From Acephala macrosclerotiorum (taxonomy: Eukaryota > Ascomycota > Leotiomycetes > Helotiales > Mollisiaceae), in contig MU119224.1 in the NCBI GenBank assembly GCA_014904845.1, positions 366,506 through 430,505 on the forward strand: a stretch of DNA of 64,000 nucleotides. The letters are read 5' to 3'. The first letter of the stretch is position 1; each line of letters opens with the position of its first letter. The position numbers and the translations under genes are program-made. Of this stretch, positions 13,526-24,488 are shown piece after piece. A model generated the notes under the pieces. It had not been told where the DNA came from, did no database searches, and was given only the letters and a program-made list of their open reading frames with translations.

Positions 13526-16321
13526 CTAAGTCTTTTTCGCACCACCTCCAATCCTCCTATGCTTCCTCGGATCCTTCCTACTCATCTTCACCTTGTCTCT
13601 AGTACCCTTCCCACCCTCCCAGAACGCCGTATTTCCTCTCTTACCAGTGAGGTTTCCATGGCACACTCCACAATCCTCCGGCCTATAATTCTGTTCCCTA
13701 CTACACCACCCACAAATCATCCTATTCGCCCACTCATGAACATGTTCCTCTTCTGCATCATGACACTTATCACACGCATAGACTTTGCTGCAACAACTGA
13801 ATCGAAACCAACGATATGATTTTGTATAATGACGACAGCGGCCACGCTTGGGAAGTTCGGTGCCGGGGACGAGACCGAGTGTCTCCTTCTTCCGACGAGG
13901 TGGTAAAGCGGAGGGGAGGTGTGAGGATGAGATGCGGAGAAACTTTACGGTTGGGATAGAGAAGGTGAATTTTTGATGGCATTCTCGACAAACATTGCTC
14001 GTAGTTTCGCCTCTCACACTCACGATTCCAGGAAGTGGGTATTGAGTCGAGCATTGCGAGCAAGTGGGAAGAAACGTACTGGGTAGCATGTCACCGATGA
14101 CACAACCCTCGAGATCGAGGAATCCGGCTCGAACGGCGTGGGCGTGGACGAGGTCTCGACGAAAGGTGATGCTAAGGGGAGTTGCACACTTTCTGCAGGT
14201 CTCGGTCTTCGGGACACCAGTTTTGAGGTTCTTGAATTCGGTGACCTCTTTGCAACGCTCGCATTTGACTGTGATGTTTAAGTTGATGACTTCGAGAAGT
14301 TCGATGCCGTAGAGTTCGATAAAGGGGAAAGAGATAGCGGTTCCTCGTTCTGGATTTGAAGCTGGTTGAGATGGACCAGCTTCGGTATCATGGGTGACTC
14401 CAACACCCCCTTCCTGGTCAGATGACTCTCCCTCAGTGTCGTAGGAGTATAGGTCATCGGTGTCTGTTCCGGAGACATCATCGTGGTCAACGACTTCCCA
14501 TTCTGGTGGTCGAGTGATGTATTGGATGTGACTTCGCTCTGGATCTTGATGTCCTTCAGGGGCCGGTGCCTCAGTAATTGTTGCCGCAACTGGTTCTGGT
14601 GCCTGTACTGGCGGTGCAGGTTTTGGTTTCTCCAAATGAGTCTTGGCTAGAATATGCATATTCGATGCCAAATAGTTGACCTGTGCCATCAAAGTGGTAA
14701 CCTTTTGCTCCTTCGCCTTTTGAAGAAAGCCAGCTTGAACTGCTTTTGATGCATCCTCGTCTACACCCTCAAACCCAATACGGCACGGTTGGAGTGGGTA
14801 GAGCAACGGAACGAAGAGAGTGACTGTCTTGACAGCCTGAAGAGCCACCGGAAGCTCGTTGCGCTTTCTTGGCTCAATTGGTAGAGTGTAGGCAATACCA
14901 TCGCCAGACTTCTTGTATAAAGGAAGTCGACCCATGCGTGCCTCGAGTTGCCTTGTCTCTGCTTCTCTTACCTTGCTGGCTTCAGCTTTCTGCTGAGTTG
15001 TGAAGTTCTCAACTGGCTTGGGAGCAACATTGGTGATAGGTATAGGGTTTGACGGCCCAGCCTCAACCCTGGGAGCAACAATAGGCTCTACAGCCCGACT
15101 TGGTACAGATGAAAGATGTCGAGTATCCTTGTTGGGAACCAGCTTGACTGTATCTGCTTTGGGAGCAGACAGGAAAGCCTCCAAGTTCTTATCAAGAGCT
15201 TTTATCAATTCCAGAAGAGTGGCAGTCGGCTTCTCCTCCACCAAGCCGTCAAAGCCATGCTCGACATTGAGAGCAAAGCCACGAGGAATATCTCTATTGC
15301 CAACCTTCAATAATGGCTTCTCCTTTGGGTAAGTGAAAGGTACGAAGAGCTGGCAATCCAAAGATGTCATCTCAAAAGGGAAGTCCGGGTCCGAAGGTGC
15401 AAAGCTAAACTTCAATGAAGCTCCTCCCTGCTGATTCGTCTCCTTCGGTGAGAACCGCCTCCTAAGTTGGCCTAGCTGGAATTCTCGAGGATCTTCAGCT
15501 TGGGCTTGTGGCACAGGCTTGGGCACCACGCGTGAAGCAAGTGGCCTCGCAACGGCCTGTCTTCGGCTTCCATCATCTTTGACATTACGACCAGGTCCGG
15601 AGGATTCGGGCTCGCCACCCTCATCTGCCTTCATCTTTGGACCCTGAGATACAGGCAGTCGTGTGTCATCATGTAGAAACGAGCAGCTGGAACCTGCACG
15701 ACAAGACCCTATCTCTCAATTAGCATCTGTTATCGTATGATGCCTGTCCTCCAAATAGCAGTTGCACAGTAGTATCACGTGGTAGTACCATAGGTGTGGC
15801 AAGGCTCCTCATGACAAAGCCGCCTCAACTATCTCGAAGAATCTCGACAGTTCGATATCAAGAATAGCTGATACCCCACGCTCGTATTAGGCGGTCAATA
15901 TCACCTGATTCCCCTAGCATGCTGCACAACACATCCGCGTCTGCAAATAACACATCTGCATCGCACCAATTGAAAAATTCCAAAGGTGAAAATCATCGAA
16001 ATCTAAAAATGCAAATAATAATGTGATCTTACCTGTTCGACTGAAGTATCGACATATCCTTGCTGGTTGCAGCGGATGGTCTGGCTCGCGCGCTCCGGGG
16101 CCATCATTCGTAAGTCCTGCCAACGCATCAAATCAGTCAACCGAGCAAGTTGGATGCAGATGACCGGGCGTCTTCAGCCACGACTGGCCTGTGCTATGCG
16201 TTGCAACCTTGCTTCCAATTGCTGTGCATAAAGTGTGGGAGTGACTTTGGCGGTGAGAGAAGGAAGATGACTGCTGACCTGTTTGCAGTGATGGGGATGT
16301 AAGGCTGTTGTTGTTCTCCAT
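13526..16321 (-). CDS. CCCH plus CHY zinc-finger protein (769 aa, three exons)
   Basis: Exons 16321-16279, 16116-16033 and 15708-13526; introns of 162 and 324 bp, all GT/AG, and the frame closes exactly to 770 codons. The long last exon alone would give a 702-aa protein starting at 15634. The two small upstream exons add 67 residues and, across the second intron, complete a perfect CCCH finger C36-x8-C45-x5-C51-x3-H55. Next come two regions of about 90 residues that resemble RWD-like folds (around SLKFSFAPSDPDFPFEM and PVALQAVKTVTLFVPLLYP), an acidic linker, two C-x2-C...C-x2-C ribbons (near VKCERCKEV and PTCSQCSTQ) and a C-terminal CHY finger from residue ~667 (CRHYTKSYRWFRFSCC, CDKCHD, HVHEWANRMICGWC, DCGVC). 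The tail is basic. CHY fingers bind zinc and occur in ubiquitin-ligase and redox/assembly factors. The CCCH finger suggests RNA binding. The exact function is unknown. Confidence 0.85.
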
Positions 16322-18157
16322 TGTCTGCCTTGATATGGAGTTGAGAAGCCTGACTGTGGAGGAAATGCGGGGATGTTTCGTTAGGCAGGAGTCGTGGCAA
16401 GGGCAGGTGACCTTGATTGCGCCTACTTGCAGGTTGGCCTTGTCAGAAGCTGGAGATGTTTTGATATTGAGCTTTCACGATCTCCGAGGTTTTCTCTTCA
16501 TCTTATGAAAAGGCTGGGTCACGGGAGCGCAGCGTTCGCGATGCGAGCGTGATGCGAGCGTGATGACTCAAACTGCAATGCACAAGCAAGATGACTCTGA
16601 GCCTTGTTTTTGAGTCATCTGCTAAGCTTTCAACGCAAATCATGAGGCAAAGGCCCCTTTGAGGCAATTCTCATTTCGACTCATTATTATTGAATTATTT
16701 TATTATTTTTTGAATTATTTTTTGAATTATTTTTTGAGTTATTTTTTGAATTATTTTTTGATCCTTGATGTTTCTCGTGATGTTGATGTGGGGCCGGAGC
16801 AATGGTCGGGGGCGCCTTTCAAGCTGATGACGAAACCTTCGGGACTTTATTCTGACTTGATATTCTTCCTCCTCTCGGCTTCACCCCAACAGACATTTGA
16901 AACATAACGTGTAAGAGTAAAGTTACTCCGCATTTGCTCTTACTGTGTTCACGTCGCGTGTCGGTTGTTTTTCCGCGTTAAAAGAGATTAGCGGAGTCGC
17001 TGGCACGGCTGCAGGCACGAGATCTTCCAACGGGTTTGAGCACCACATATCTGGGCATTCCACTGCCGACTTTGCGTTCCGACGAATGGAAGACGTCAGC
17101 ATCTTCACTTCCCGTGTCTCATTTCCCCTCTTGATGCAGCCTTGCTTTGAGTTCTTGCTTGCACTGGTAGGAAGTAGGCGGGAAGAAGGGAGCTATTCCG
17201 AGATGGAGAAGAATCCCGAGAAAAGAATGGGGTTGAGCCGAACGAAGACGCGAGCGCGGAATATCATTCGAGCAGAGTGCGAAGAGGGCTGATGGATCGC
17301 AAGGTATAGATGGTCATATGAAGGACCGGGTTCTTGGACCCGGAAGGGTCCTGATATACGCGTATTGCTTGGTTTTTCTTCAAAGAGCAATGTCCGAATC
17401 CCGTTTGTGCGTTCGCAAACGGACCGTTATTTAAGTGTTATCGCCGAGCGGCTGCTGATACTTTTGGCTCTTGGCAAAACGCGTGTGCGGTGCGTTGGAA
17501 TCAAGTTGGACTAAAGAAAAGAAATTTCAAATGGAAGACCGGGGATATGATCTTTGAGGCATCCTTTACCAATATGCCCCTACGTTTTAGGCAAGAATGG
17601 GTTATAGAAAACATGGGATTATTGTCACTGACAAGGCAATACCAGCTTGGAGCTCCTTTAGATCCGTCCTGGCCAGGTCTAATAATCGACTCGCTGCTGT
17701 ATCGCCAAGTATTGAGAGAACAATGACCAAAATCTCTCACTATTCAATTGCCTTCGATAGGCTTTCAGCACAGTGCTCCTCTATCAAGGACATCTTGTAA
17801 TCTCAGCGAAATATCAAGCGCGCTCCTATTGGCCCTTTCCATGCTAAGTCCATGTTCACGTAGCTAAAAGACTAGTTGTGCGCCACCAGGAGCATACTTT
17901 TGCAATCATTGAAAGCCAACCGATGCTGCTAGCAGGTGGAAATTTCTGAAATCAGGGACCGTGAGCACAAGGATCCTAGGATATTAGCCCGATAAATGTA
18001 CTACAGTCGCTCTCCTTGTCACATCCATCACTTTATCATAGAAAAACAACTTGTCGAGAAGATCTTGTCGAAAAGATTAAGTGAAATACTAGGGGTACTC
18101 TCAAACTCAGGTCTTCGGATATTGAGTTTCATTTGAACCCACTTTTCATTCTTACCT
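16322..18157. other. intergenic, no gene seen
   Basis: Only short unrelated ORFs. It contains the 12-bp tandem array at 16705-16761 and an 11-bp direct repeat (GATGCGAGCGT, twice, 16540-16561). The left part is the 5' flank of the CCCH/CHY gene. Confidence 0.6.
16705..16761. repeat. 12-bp AT-rich tandem repeat, about 4.7 copies
   Basis: Unit ATTTTTTGAATT; the third copy has one A-to-G change (GAGTT). Period 12 is exact from 16705 to 16752, then a partial unit. Confidence 0.9.
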
Positions 18158-18628
18158 TCACTCTCCTCCCAGTCTCTTCTCCTCCCTCCGCGCCTTCCTT
18201 GCCTCAATTTCTCTCTTCCATTCCATTCTCCTCTTCACAACCTCATTGATCGGCAACGTTCTGTCTTCTTTCCTGCGCCCTTTATCTTTCTCGATCTCAT
18301 TTCCCCACCCAAAGAAGCTCTTTCCCTTCGGCTCAAGCACTACTTTACACTCGTTACACTTATCCCTCTCAATCGCAACATGAGTCTGCATTCCTTCACA
18401 GTCTAGCCTCGGAGGCGCCGTAGGTGAAGCTGAGGGGTATAGATGAGTCAAGACCCAGCCGAAATATGGTCTTTGACAAGGCGATTCATGAATAGTGAGT
18501 GTAGATATGTGGCCGCATTGCTCGTGAAGCATGCGTACATGGAGGCATGGAAAGCGAGATGTTGATATGGAGGAGGATAGGGTGTAGATCGACGGCGGCT
18601 TTGAGGAGCCGGAGAATATGGTGGTCAT
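18158..18628 (-). CDS. hypothetical CGH-motif protein (156 aa)
   Basis: Single-exon ORF with ATG at 18628 (context AAAGATGA). The N-terminal half has C28-x9-C38-G-H40-x10-C51 (LHEQCGHISTLTIHESPC), followed by a further Cys and a C-x2-C pair (DCEGM, KCNECK), together enough for one or two zinc sites. The C-terminal ~45 residues are highly charged (KDKGRRKEDR, RKARREEKR) and probably helical. There is no signal peptide or membrane segment. It is divergent to the RING gene at 19109, whose N-terminus has the same C-x9-CGH-x10-C spacing, so the two are probable paralogues of the module. Function unknown; zinc binding is inference. Confidence 0.65.
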   Translation of the reverse strand: MTTIFSGSSKPPSIYTLSSSISTSRFPCLHVRMLHEQCGHISTLTIHESPCQRPYFGWVLTHLYPSASPTAPPRLDCEGMQTHVAIERDKCNECKVVLEPKGKSFFGWGNEIEKDKGRRKEDRTLPINEVVKRRMEWKREIEARKARREEKRLGGE

Positions 18629-19108
18629 CTTTGGATTGGGTCCCGTAAGTGTTTGTGTTTTGGTTTGATGATATTTTTACGCGTGCGTAAGTGGTTTGCG
18701 ATTTTGGTCTCTAAGATCGAAGGTCGAGCTAGGCCGAAGACTGAGGAGGACAATATCGTTGTCGCGCAAGGCTCTTTCTCTAAGTGTCGGAATGTCTGGT
18801 ACAATGGCCTTTGTGTGGTTTCGAAAGGCGAGTCCTGTGAATAATAAGGCTGAGACTTTGTTCTCTGAGTCAAAGGGGTAGAATGATTCCCATTGTGCCT
18901 TTGGAAGTCGACAATAGCTTAGGAGCTTGCCATTGTCAACAAAGTCCAGAATAATATCTTTCTCCTGCCGTTACCATTGTCTATTTCAAACCTTCCTGCT
19001 CTAGTTTCCTGCTAGTCTGATTTTCTATTAGGATCAGAGATTTACGATAGCAGCAAATACCACAACATTCTAGACTTATCATATACTCGGCCATATTCGA
19101 AAGGTAAG
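18629..19108. promoter_or_regulatory. divergent intergenic region between two CGH-motif genes
   Basis: 480 bp between the start codons of the minus-strand gene at 18628 and the plus-strand gene at 19109. It must contain both core promoters. No specific factor site is claimed. Confidence 0.5.
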
Positions 19109-19945
19109 ATGACTTCCCACCATTCCAACTCCACACACAAAGCCTCCCAATGCTGCGGCATTCAAATCTCCTTCTATGAACTCTGCGGCCACATCCTCAC
19201 CCCCACCGACCATGCAACCCATTGCACACACTCAAACCCCTTCCTCACCCCTTTACCACCAGCACATGTTCGTCTACGACGCGGTCTCCCATCCTTTCCC
19301 CTCCCCAAACCCCTCTTACAAGTCCAGCTAATAACCATCCCAGAACCACAACTCAAATGCCTAGACCTGCATCGCTTCATCCGCTTCATCCCAAAGTCTT
19401 ACACTTGTACTAATCCCCTTGAGGCTGCAGATATCTATCCCTCCCCTCCAACACGATCAGATCCTCATCATGAGGTCATACCTAAAGCTGTTATCTTCCA
19501 GCGAAGGATGCACCTCCTCCATCTCGCACATCTCGATCGCGCCGCCGCACAGGCAGCTCGAAAGCTCGAGATGGCGCAATTTTTGAAGAAACGCCGAGAG
19601 TATGAAGAGAGGATGCGCATCCCCTTCTCAGAACGAACTTTCATCTATGACCCCTCCGGCATTGACCTCCCCTATAATTTCTTCCAGAAAGTAGATGTGG
19701 ACAAGCTAAGAGGAAGAGAGAAGGCATGTGCGATTTGTAGGAAGTTGGCAAGTGAGGAGAGGAGTAGGAGGTTGCCGTGTGGGTGTGTGTTGGACTTGGA
19801 GTGTGTGGTGGGATGGATGAGGGATAGGAAGGACTGTGCGGTATGTGGGAGGGTGTTTAGGCTGGTGAAGGCGGGGAGTTTGGATGGTGAGGTGGGATGC
19901 GGATGCCCGAGTTGGGAGGATGATGGGGGAGCTGAATTTTTTTGA
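19109..19945 (+). CDS. CGH-motif RING-finger protein (278 aa), putative E3 ubiquitin ligase
   Basis: Uninterrupted ORF. N-terminal module C16-x9-C26-G-H28-x10-C39 (YELCGHILTPTDHATHC). The middle is Pro- and basic-rich with a helical Ala/Arg segment (LDRAAAQAARKLEMAQFLKK). The RING lies at residues 207-246: C-A-I-C, 13 residues, C-G-C, V-L-D-L-E-C, 10 residues, C-A-V-C. The fourth ligand is Cys rather than His and the fifth position is Asp instead of Cys/His; Asp can bind zinc in some RINGs, so the domain may still fold. RING domains recruit ubiquitin E2 enzymes; substrate unknown. There is a late G-rich coding stretch ending in a Gly/Asp/Glu tail. The gene is divergent to the related gene at 18158-18628. 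Confidence 0.8.
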   Translation: MTSHHSNSTHKASQCCGIQISFYELCGHILTPTDHATHCTHSNPFLTPLPPAHVRLRRGLPSFPLPKPLLQVQLITIPEPQLKCLDLHRFIRFIPKSYTCTNPLEAADIYPSPPTRSDPHHEVIPKAVIFQRRMHLLHLAHLDRAAAQAARKLEMAQFLKKRREYEERMRIPFSERTFIYDPSGIDLPYNFFQKVDVDKLRGREKACAICRKLASEERSRRLPCGCVLDLECVVGWMRDRKDCAVCGRVFRLVKAGSLDGEVGCGCPSWEDDGGAEFF

Positions 19946-21440
19946 GTTTGAGCGGGGAAGGGGAGTGATGGCTTGGGGCTGGTCCCTTGAGATGACTTGT
20001 TTTTCGTGAATAGATCAGTATTGTCTTAGAGTGTGGCTTTCCCTTCTTCGATCTGAGTGGGTAGGTAAGTGCTTTTGGTGAAAACATTGATCATGTCTTG
20101 GTGAATCAAATTATGGTGCTTTGTAGCTCGCTAGCTGGCAGCCGCGGGAAGTCGGCTCAGATAGCCCTCGACAAAGCCCGGCATCCCGCGTAGAGAAAGG
20201 CCCAAATAAAATGTTTGAGAAGGTGAAGCCGCGCGGAAATCATATCAAAACCCCATCAGCGAGAAGATTCAAGAGTGCTTATCAGAGAATGCGACGGTCA
20301 CATCGAGGTAGTACTCCTGACCCCTGAAGAAGCCTGAAGAGTTAGCGAGCCCAGCCTGGAATTTAGCGAGCGTCACCTGATGCGGGGTCAAAGGATTTTT
20401 GTGACTCTATCACAACGAAGAAGCCTTCTCTTCATCAACTCCCTCACCTTTGAATCATCGATCCTTCAGGCACCATCGATATGCAGCAGCCACATAGCGG
20501 CTTGGATCGAGAGAACCTCATCCCTAACATGGCTGGCCAGCAAATATATAAGCGGTTGTTCCTACGGGGTACATGAGGAGAGGTGAGCCTCAGATTCTGG
20601 CGTTTCGGAATATTTGATTGGCCACAAACGTACCCACAGATTCACCACGAACGATTCCATCACTCCGAGTCACGACTTCCTGCTCTCGCCCGCAGAGCCC
20701 CTTGAAAATGTTTCGAGTACATGCAAGATGACCTCGGACGATCGTCTGAACATCAAAATGGCGTGTAACCCTGGCGATGGAGCCAGGGTCGAGAATAAGT
20801 TTGTTCATCAGCCAGAGCGTGTCCGTCAATCATTCATTTGAACCTGGAGGATGATGGCCATATCCGTCTTGCCAAGATGGTCCCCTACACTGGAAGGCCC
20901 ATATCTCCAGAGTATTGCGAATCTCCTACCTTATTTGTGAAACAGCGCAATGCTTCTTTCTCTCAAAATGGTTCGGAAGTTTTCTTTGATCATTGTTTCG
21001 GGGGGCAATTCAAAGACTTTAAATCTTCGAGGACCCGGGACAAAAAAGGTGAATAATCAACACAATCGCTAGACAATAGCATTGTCTTCTTGACGAATTT
21101 TCTTTCTTGGTTCCATTTATAATCCATCTGATTGTTCTGGAACAACCACAATATCATTCATTATCGCTTGCAATTGTGTCAATCATACAATAACTACAAC
21201 GCCTTGGTTATTCGAGCTGTTTCGTTTACGATCCACGAGTATATATACTCCCTTCCAGTCTCTGAAACCTCAATCTTTCTTCATACCACATCGATCTTCT
21301 ACAACAACCTTTACACTCAACTCAAGCTGCTACTCTACGCAAGAAACACTCTTTCCAAGCTTACGGCTACTTTACAACACTCGATATCTTCTTCAGCAGG
21401 ACTGAACTTCGATCTCACACAACTCAAACAACACTCCACC
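19946..21440. other. intergenic: 3' flank of RING gene and 5' region of the AA11 gene
   Basis: No gene recognised. From about 21130 the sequence is AT/C-rich without G-rich stretches, as expected for a fungal promoter and leader. An in-frame extension upstream of 21441 is open but starts without a conserved residue and would place the signal peptide internally. Confidence 0.6.
21237..21250. promoter_or_regulatory. palindromic TATA element upstream of AA11 LPMO
   Basis: GAGTATATATACTC is a perfect 14-bp palindrome with a TATATATA core, 190 bp before the ATG at 21441, with a pyrimidine-rich stretch after it. A TATA box role is inferred from position. Confidence 0.5.
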
Positions 21441-22723
21441 ATGTACTCCACGATGATGGCTTCACGTTTCCTCGCCGTCCTCCTCTTCTCTGTCTCTGTC
21501 CTCGGACATATGGAGATGACCTTCCCACCACCTTTCCGCTCCAAGAACAACCCTTACGCCGTTGCCGCACAAGTGGTCGAGTACAACATGACAAGCCCCC
21601 TCAACAACTATATCGACCCTCAAGCCATTTTCCCATGTAGAGGCGCCCTTGTGGACCTTGGCAAACCGGCGGGGACTTCTGTCGCGACCTGGACTCAAGG
21701 AAGCAGCGTCAACTTCACTCTCTCAGGAACTGCAAACCACGACGGTGGCACATGTCAAGCTGCTCTCAGCAACGACGCGGGCAAGTCATGGTATGTCGTT
21801 AAGACATATTATGGTTGCCCTCAGGGTGCTGGCAATTTCCAACTGGATGTCCCCTCAGACACCCCAACAGGTGCCTCGGTTTTCGCCTGGATCTGGTACA
21901 ATAACGTTGGTACGTCTTATCATTCTGAGAGGAGACCCCTTTCCCCTCCCCCCTCTTTATACAAAGAATATATACTAATTCTGCAATAGGCAATCGCGAA
22001 CTCTACATGAACTGTGCTTCGATCACTATTACAGCCGGCTCTGGTGGACTAGCACCTAAGGTAGCTTTCTCAGCACGCCCTGATTTGCTCGTCGCAAATA
22101 TCGGTAACGGCTGCAGCGCTGTAGAACCTTACGACATCACTGTTCCAAACCCAGGGCCTGATGTCGTCCAGCTTGGAACAAAAGCGCAAGAACCACCAAA
22201 TGGGACATGTCTCCCAGTCAACGGTATTGGAGGTCGCAAGTCGCCTTCGTCAGGCGCCTTGAACCCAGGTTCTTCGAATCCTGGAGCATCCAGCGTTGTT
22301 TCCCCAATCGTTTCTAGTGCCATACCCTCCTCATCCTCGGTCATCTCGGCCCAGATCCTCCCTACCACCACGGCCGTTCCATCAGTCTTCCTCACCTCAG
22401 TGGTCTCGAGCTCAGCGATCGCCACATCAGCTATTGCAACTCCAAACTACGCAAGCTCAACAGGTACAGCCCCAGCCCCTCAATCTACTGGTGGCTCTAC
22501 CTCGGGCCTCACCACAACCACCAACGGACAGTGCTCTGGCTCTCAGACTTGCTCCGGCCAAACTTACTGGGGCCCTTGCTGCTCGCAGTGGGGATGGTGC
22601 GGCAATGATGCTGACCACTGTGGAGAAGGCTGCATGGCAGGCTTCGGCGCTTGTGGTCTCAACGCCACCTCCCTCTCATCTCGTGCTCTTCGGCCTCGAC
22701 ATGTTCGCCAATTCAAGAACTGA
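21441..22723 (+). CDS. AA11-type lytic polysaccharide monooxygenase with C-terminal CBM18 (400 aa, secreted)
   Basis: Exons 21441-21909 and 21990-22723 (80-bp intron, GTACGT...TACTAAT...AATAG), frame intact over 401 codons. A signal peptide of 22 residues ([13 protein letters not shown]) is followed directly by His23 ([10 protein letters not shown]), the N-terminal His of the copper histidine brace. The second brace His is in ANHDGGTCQ, and the axial Tyr is in GNRELYMNC, where the intron splits the codon for Gly. After the catalytic domain comes a Ser/Thr/Ala linker of ~110 residues and a hevein-type chitin-binding domain at about 338-378 ([27 protein letters not shown]; eight Cys). AA11 enzymes cleave chitin oxidatively outside the cell, and the CBM18 supports a chitin substrate. 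The start at 21441 is chosen because it sits directly in front of the signal peptide. Confidence 0.9.
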
Positions 22724-23209
22724 GCTGTGACCCAATCACATAAGGATGGAGAGGATGAGGATTGTACATACACATAAATTCACACTCAGGGGAAGGATTC
22801 AAAACAACTTCACGAAGGGAAATTGAGTCTGGTACTCGACATATACATACAATTGATTCTTGGCGATAGACTTTAGATACTATACATACGCAAATGAAGA
22901 CGCAAGTCACCCCAAACTTTTCCTTTAGATCGACTTCCGCATACATATGGCGTTGGTAGTGATATTTTTCTAATGCTTTCCCTTCCTTACTTCTCCGGGC
23001 CGGGATATCTGTTCAGATTGTTCGACTGTTCCACTGAGAAGCATCTTCGCCAAGATTGTCCCCCCTTTCCTCGAACAACTTGGAACAGACGAACAGTTTC
23101 TCCCCTCCACCTACTTCTTTCCCAGTCCCTCCCCTCGTTCCTTCTTCTCATACTATACTCGACTCATTGGATAGAACGCTTACAGCTACGGCCAAATAGC
23201 ACATCCAGA
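22724..23209. other. intergenic between AA11 gene and first tandem CGH gene
   Basis: 3' flank of the LPMO and a C/T-rich 5' flank for the gene at 23210. No other gene seen. Confidence 0.6.
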
Positions 23210-23398
23210 ATGTGTTCCATCGCCCGAAAAACCTATCGTTGCGGTCACCTCTCTTCACCTCGCATCATCCGCTGCAACCACGCTCGCTCCATCGGCATGC
23301 AAATCAAAGACTGCGACGATTTCCAACATCTTCAAGTGAGAAGTCGACATCGTTGTAGATGGTGCCGAGAGCAGCATTCTAGCTGCGTAATCTTGTAA
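23210..23398 (+). CDS. small Cys-rich CGH protein, tandem copy 1 (62 aa)
   Basis: ATG at 23210 in the context CCAGAATGTG. The protein is short and very basic: MC near the N-terminus, YRCGH, RCNHARSIG, KDCDDF, RSRHRCRWCRE and a final Cys. Eight Cys/His-type ligands in C-x8-CGH-x8-C-x-H and C-x2-C arrangements suggest a small zinc-binding protein. There is no signal peptide, so it is probably intracellular. It matches the ORF at 23568 along its whole length (YRCGH, HARSIG, CDDF, HRC..CR, C-terminal Cys), and the bases before the two ATGs are also alike (AGCACATCCA), so they are a tandem duplication. An open frame continues upstream to 22973 but has no conserved part. Confidence 0.6.
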   Translation: MCSIARKTYRCGHLSSPRIIRCNHARSIGMQIKDCDDFQHLQVRSRHRCRWCREQHSSCVIL

Positions 23399-23567
23399 AA
23401 GAGATCCAGCCAAGAGTTGCGAACAAGCGCGAGATTGTTCCCCTCAGTCTCAAATCGCAAAGAACAATAGAACAACTTCCTCCATCTGTCTACTTATTTT
23501 CCAATCCCATTCTTATTTCCTTTCCCTCCATTTCTGCAACTCAACATCACAAACAGCACATCCAAAA

Positions 23568-23753
23568 ATGTGTACACTCACCTTCACAAGATACCGCTGC
23601 GGCCATTCTTCCAAAAAGAAACATCGCTGCCATCACGCTCGATCTATTGGTGGCTATGCCCGTGCTTGCGATGACTTCTGTCGCGTGCGACAGAGAAGCT
23701 GGCATCGGTGCACACGATGCCGACGGCAGTGGGATGACTGTATGATTCAGTAA
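23568..23753 (+). CDS. small Cys-rich CGH protein, tandem copy 2 (61 aa)
   Basis: ATG at 23568 (context AAAAATGTG). Sequence features: MC, YRCGHSSKKKHRCHHARSIG, ACDDF, SWHRCTRCRRQWDDC. About half the residues are identical to the copy at 23210-23398, including every Cys except position-shifted ones. One extra Cys follows CDDF. Conservation of the frame between two diverged copies argues that both are real genes. Function unknown. Confidence 0.62.
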   Translation: MCTLTFTRYRCGHSSKKKHRCHHARSIGGYARACDDFCRVRQRSWHRCTRCRRQWDDCMIQ

Positions 23754-24205
23754 GTTGAGTCGCTGACCCGTCCTCTATGAGATGGATGATGGTAGAAAGG
23801 GGGTGGAGTGATTGAGACTCTCTCCAGAATTTGATTCTGTGTACATATTTTGAGATGACTGTCCTTGCTTTGCGAGCTCGGACTGTTGGGAATGACAAAC
23901 TTACCTCCGAGTTAATGGAGAGACCCGAGAATAAGAGATAGCGAGAGATAGATAGGTAGCAATGAAACATACTTGCCACCACGATTTGAATGTCCCAAAT
24001 GAACGTGACCCATAAATACAAAGTTTACAAACCAAGCCCTGAATTGGGTAACTTCTTCCTTCCCACATTATGTAATAGTGAGTGACATAAAATCGGACTC
24101 GACGTTACGAAGTCTCCAAAACAAATATCAACAACACTAACTTCAATTTGAACCTAATTTCTTTCCCAACCATTAACTTCGAAAGCACAAGAAATCAACA
24201 CCATA
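23754..24205. other. intergenic, no gene seen
   Basis: Short ORFs only. The last ~80 bases are A/C-rich and resemble the leader before the ATG at 24818, as expected if 24206-24459 is a duplicate of that gene. Confidence 0.5.
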
Positions 24206-24459
24206 ATGTGGAACATTCTAGACATCAAAACCATCCTTACCAAGAATGTGGGCATGTCGAGACTGAGCGAAGGATCACAACTACACATTTTATAAGTATC
24301 TACTTCTTCGGCGGCCTCGAAGAAGCTCACGCGGCACCAGCGACGTCGGTGCAGCACTTGACTGCGCCAGGCTTCTGCAACTACGGATCATCCGCCCGGG
24401 ACCAGATCTCCCAGCCCGATCAGCCAGTCATCATGATAACTTCCTCGATAACCATTTGA
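24206..24459 (+). pseudogene. decayed CGH-motif gene copy
   Basis: The start region (MWNILDIKT) aligns with that of the copy at 24818 (MKWATLDVETT), but the ATG frame hits a stop after 30 codons. The CGH part (QECGHVETERRIT, FISIYFFGG, SARDQ) continues in another frame, matching GCGHVVIDPTERRIT and RLRDQ of the 24818 copy. A net 2-base length difference between ACATC and the CGH codons explains the shift. The copy lacks any RING after this part. It is read as a truncated, frameshifted paralogue, although an indel error in the sequence cannot be excluded. Confidence 0.6.
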
Positions 24460-24488
24460 GGGTCAAGCATTGAGCTATTATTCACTGC

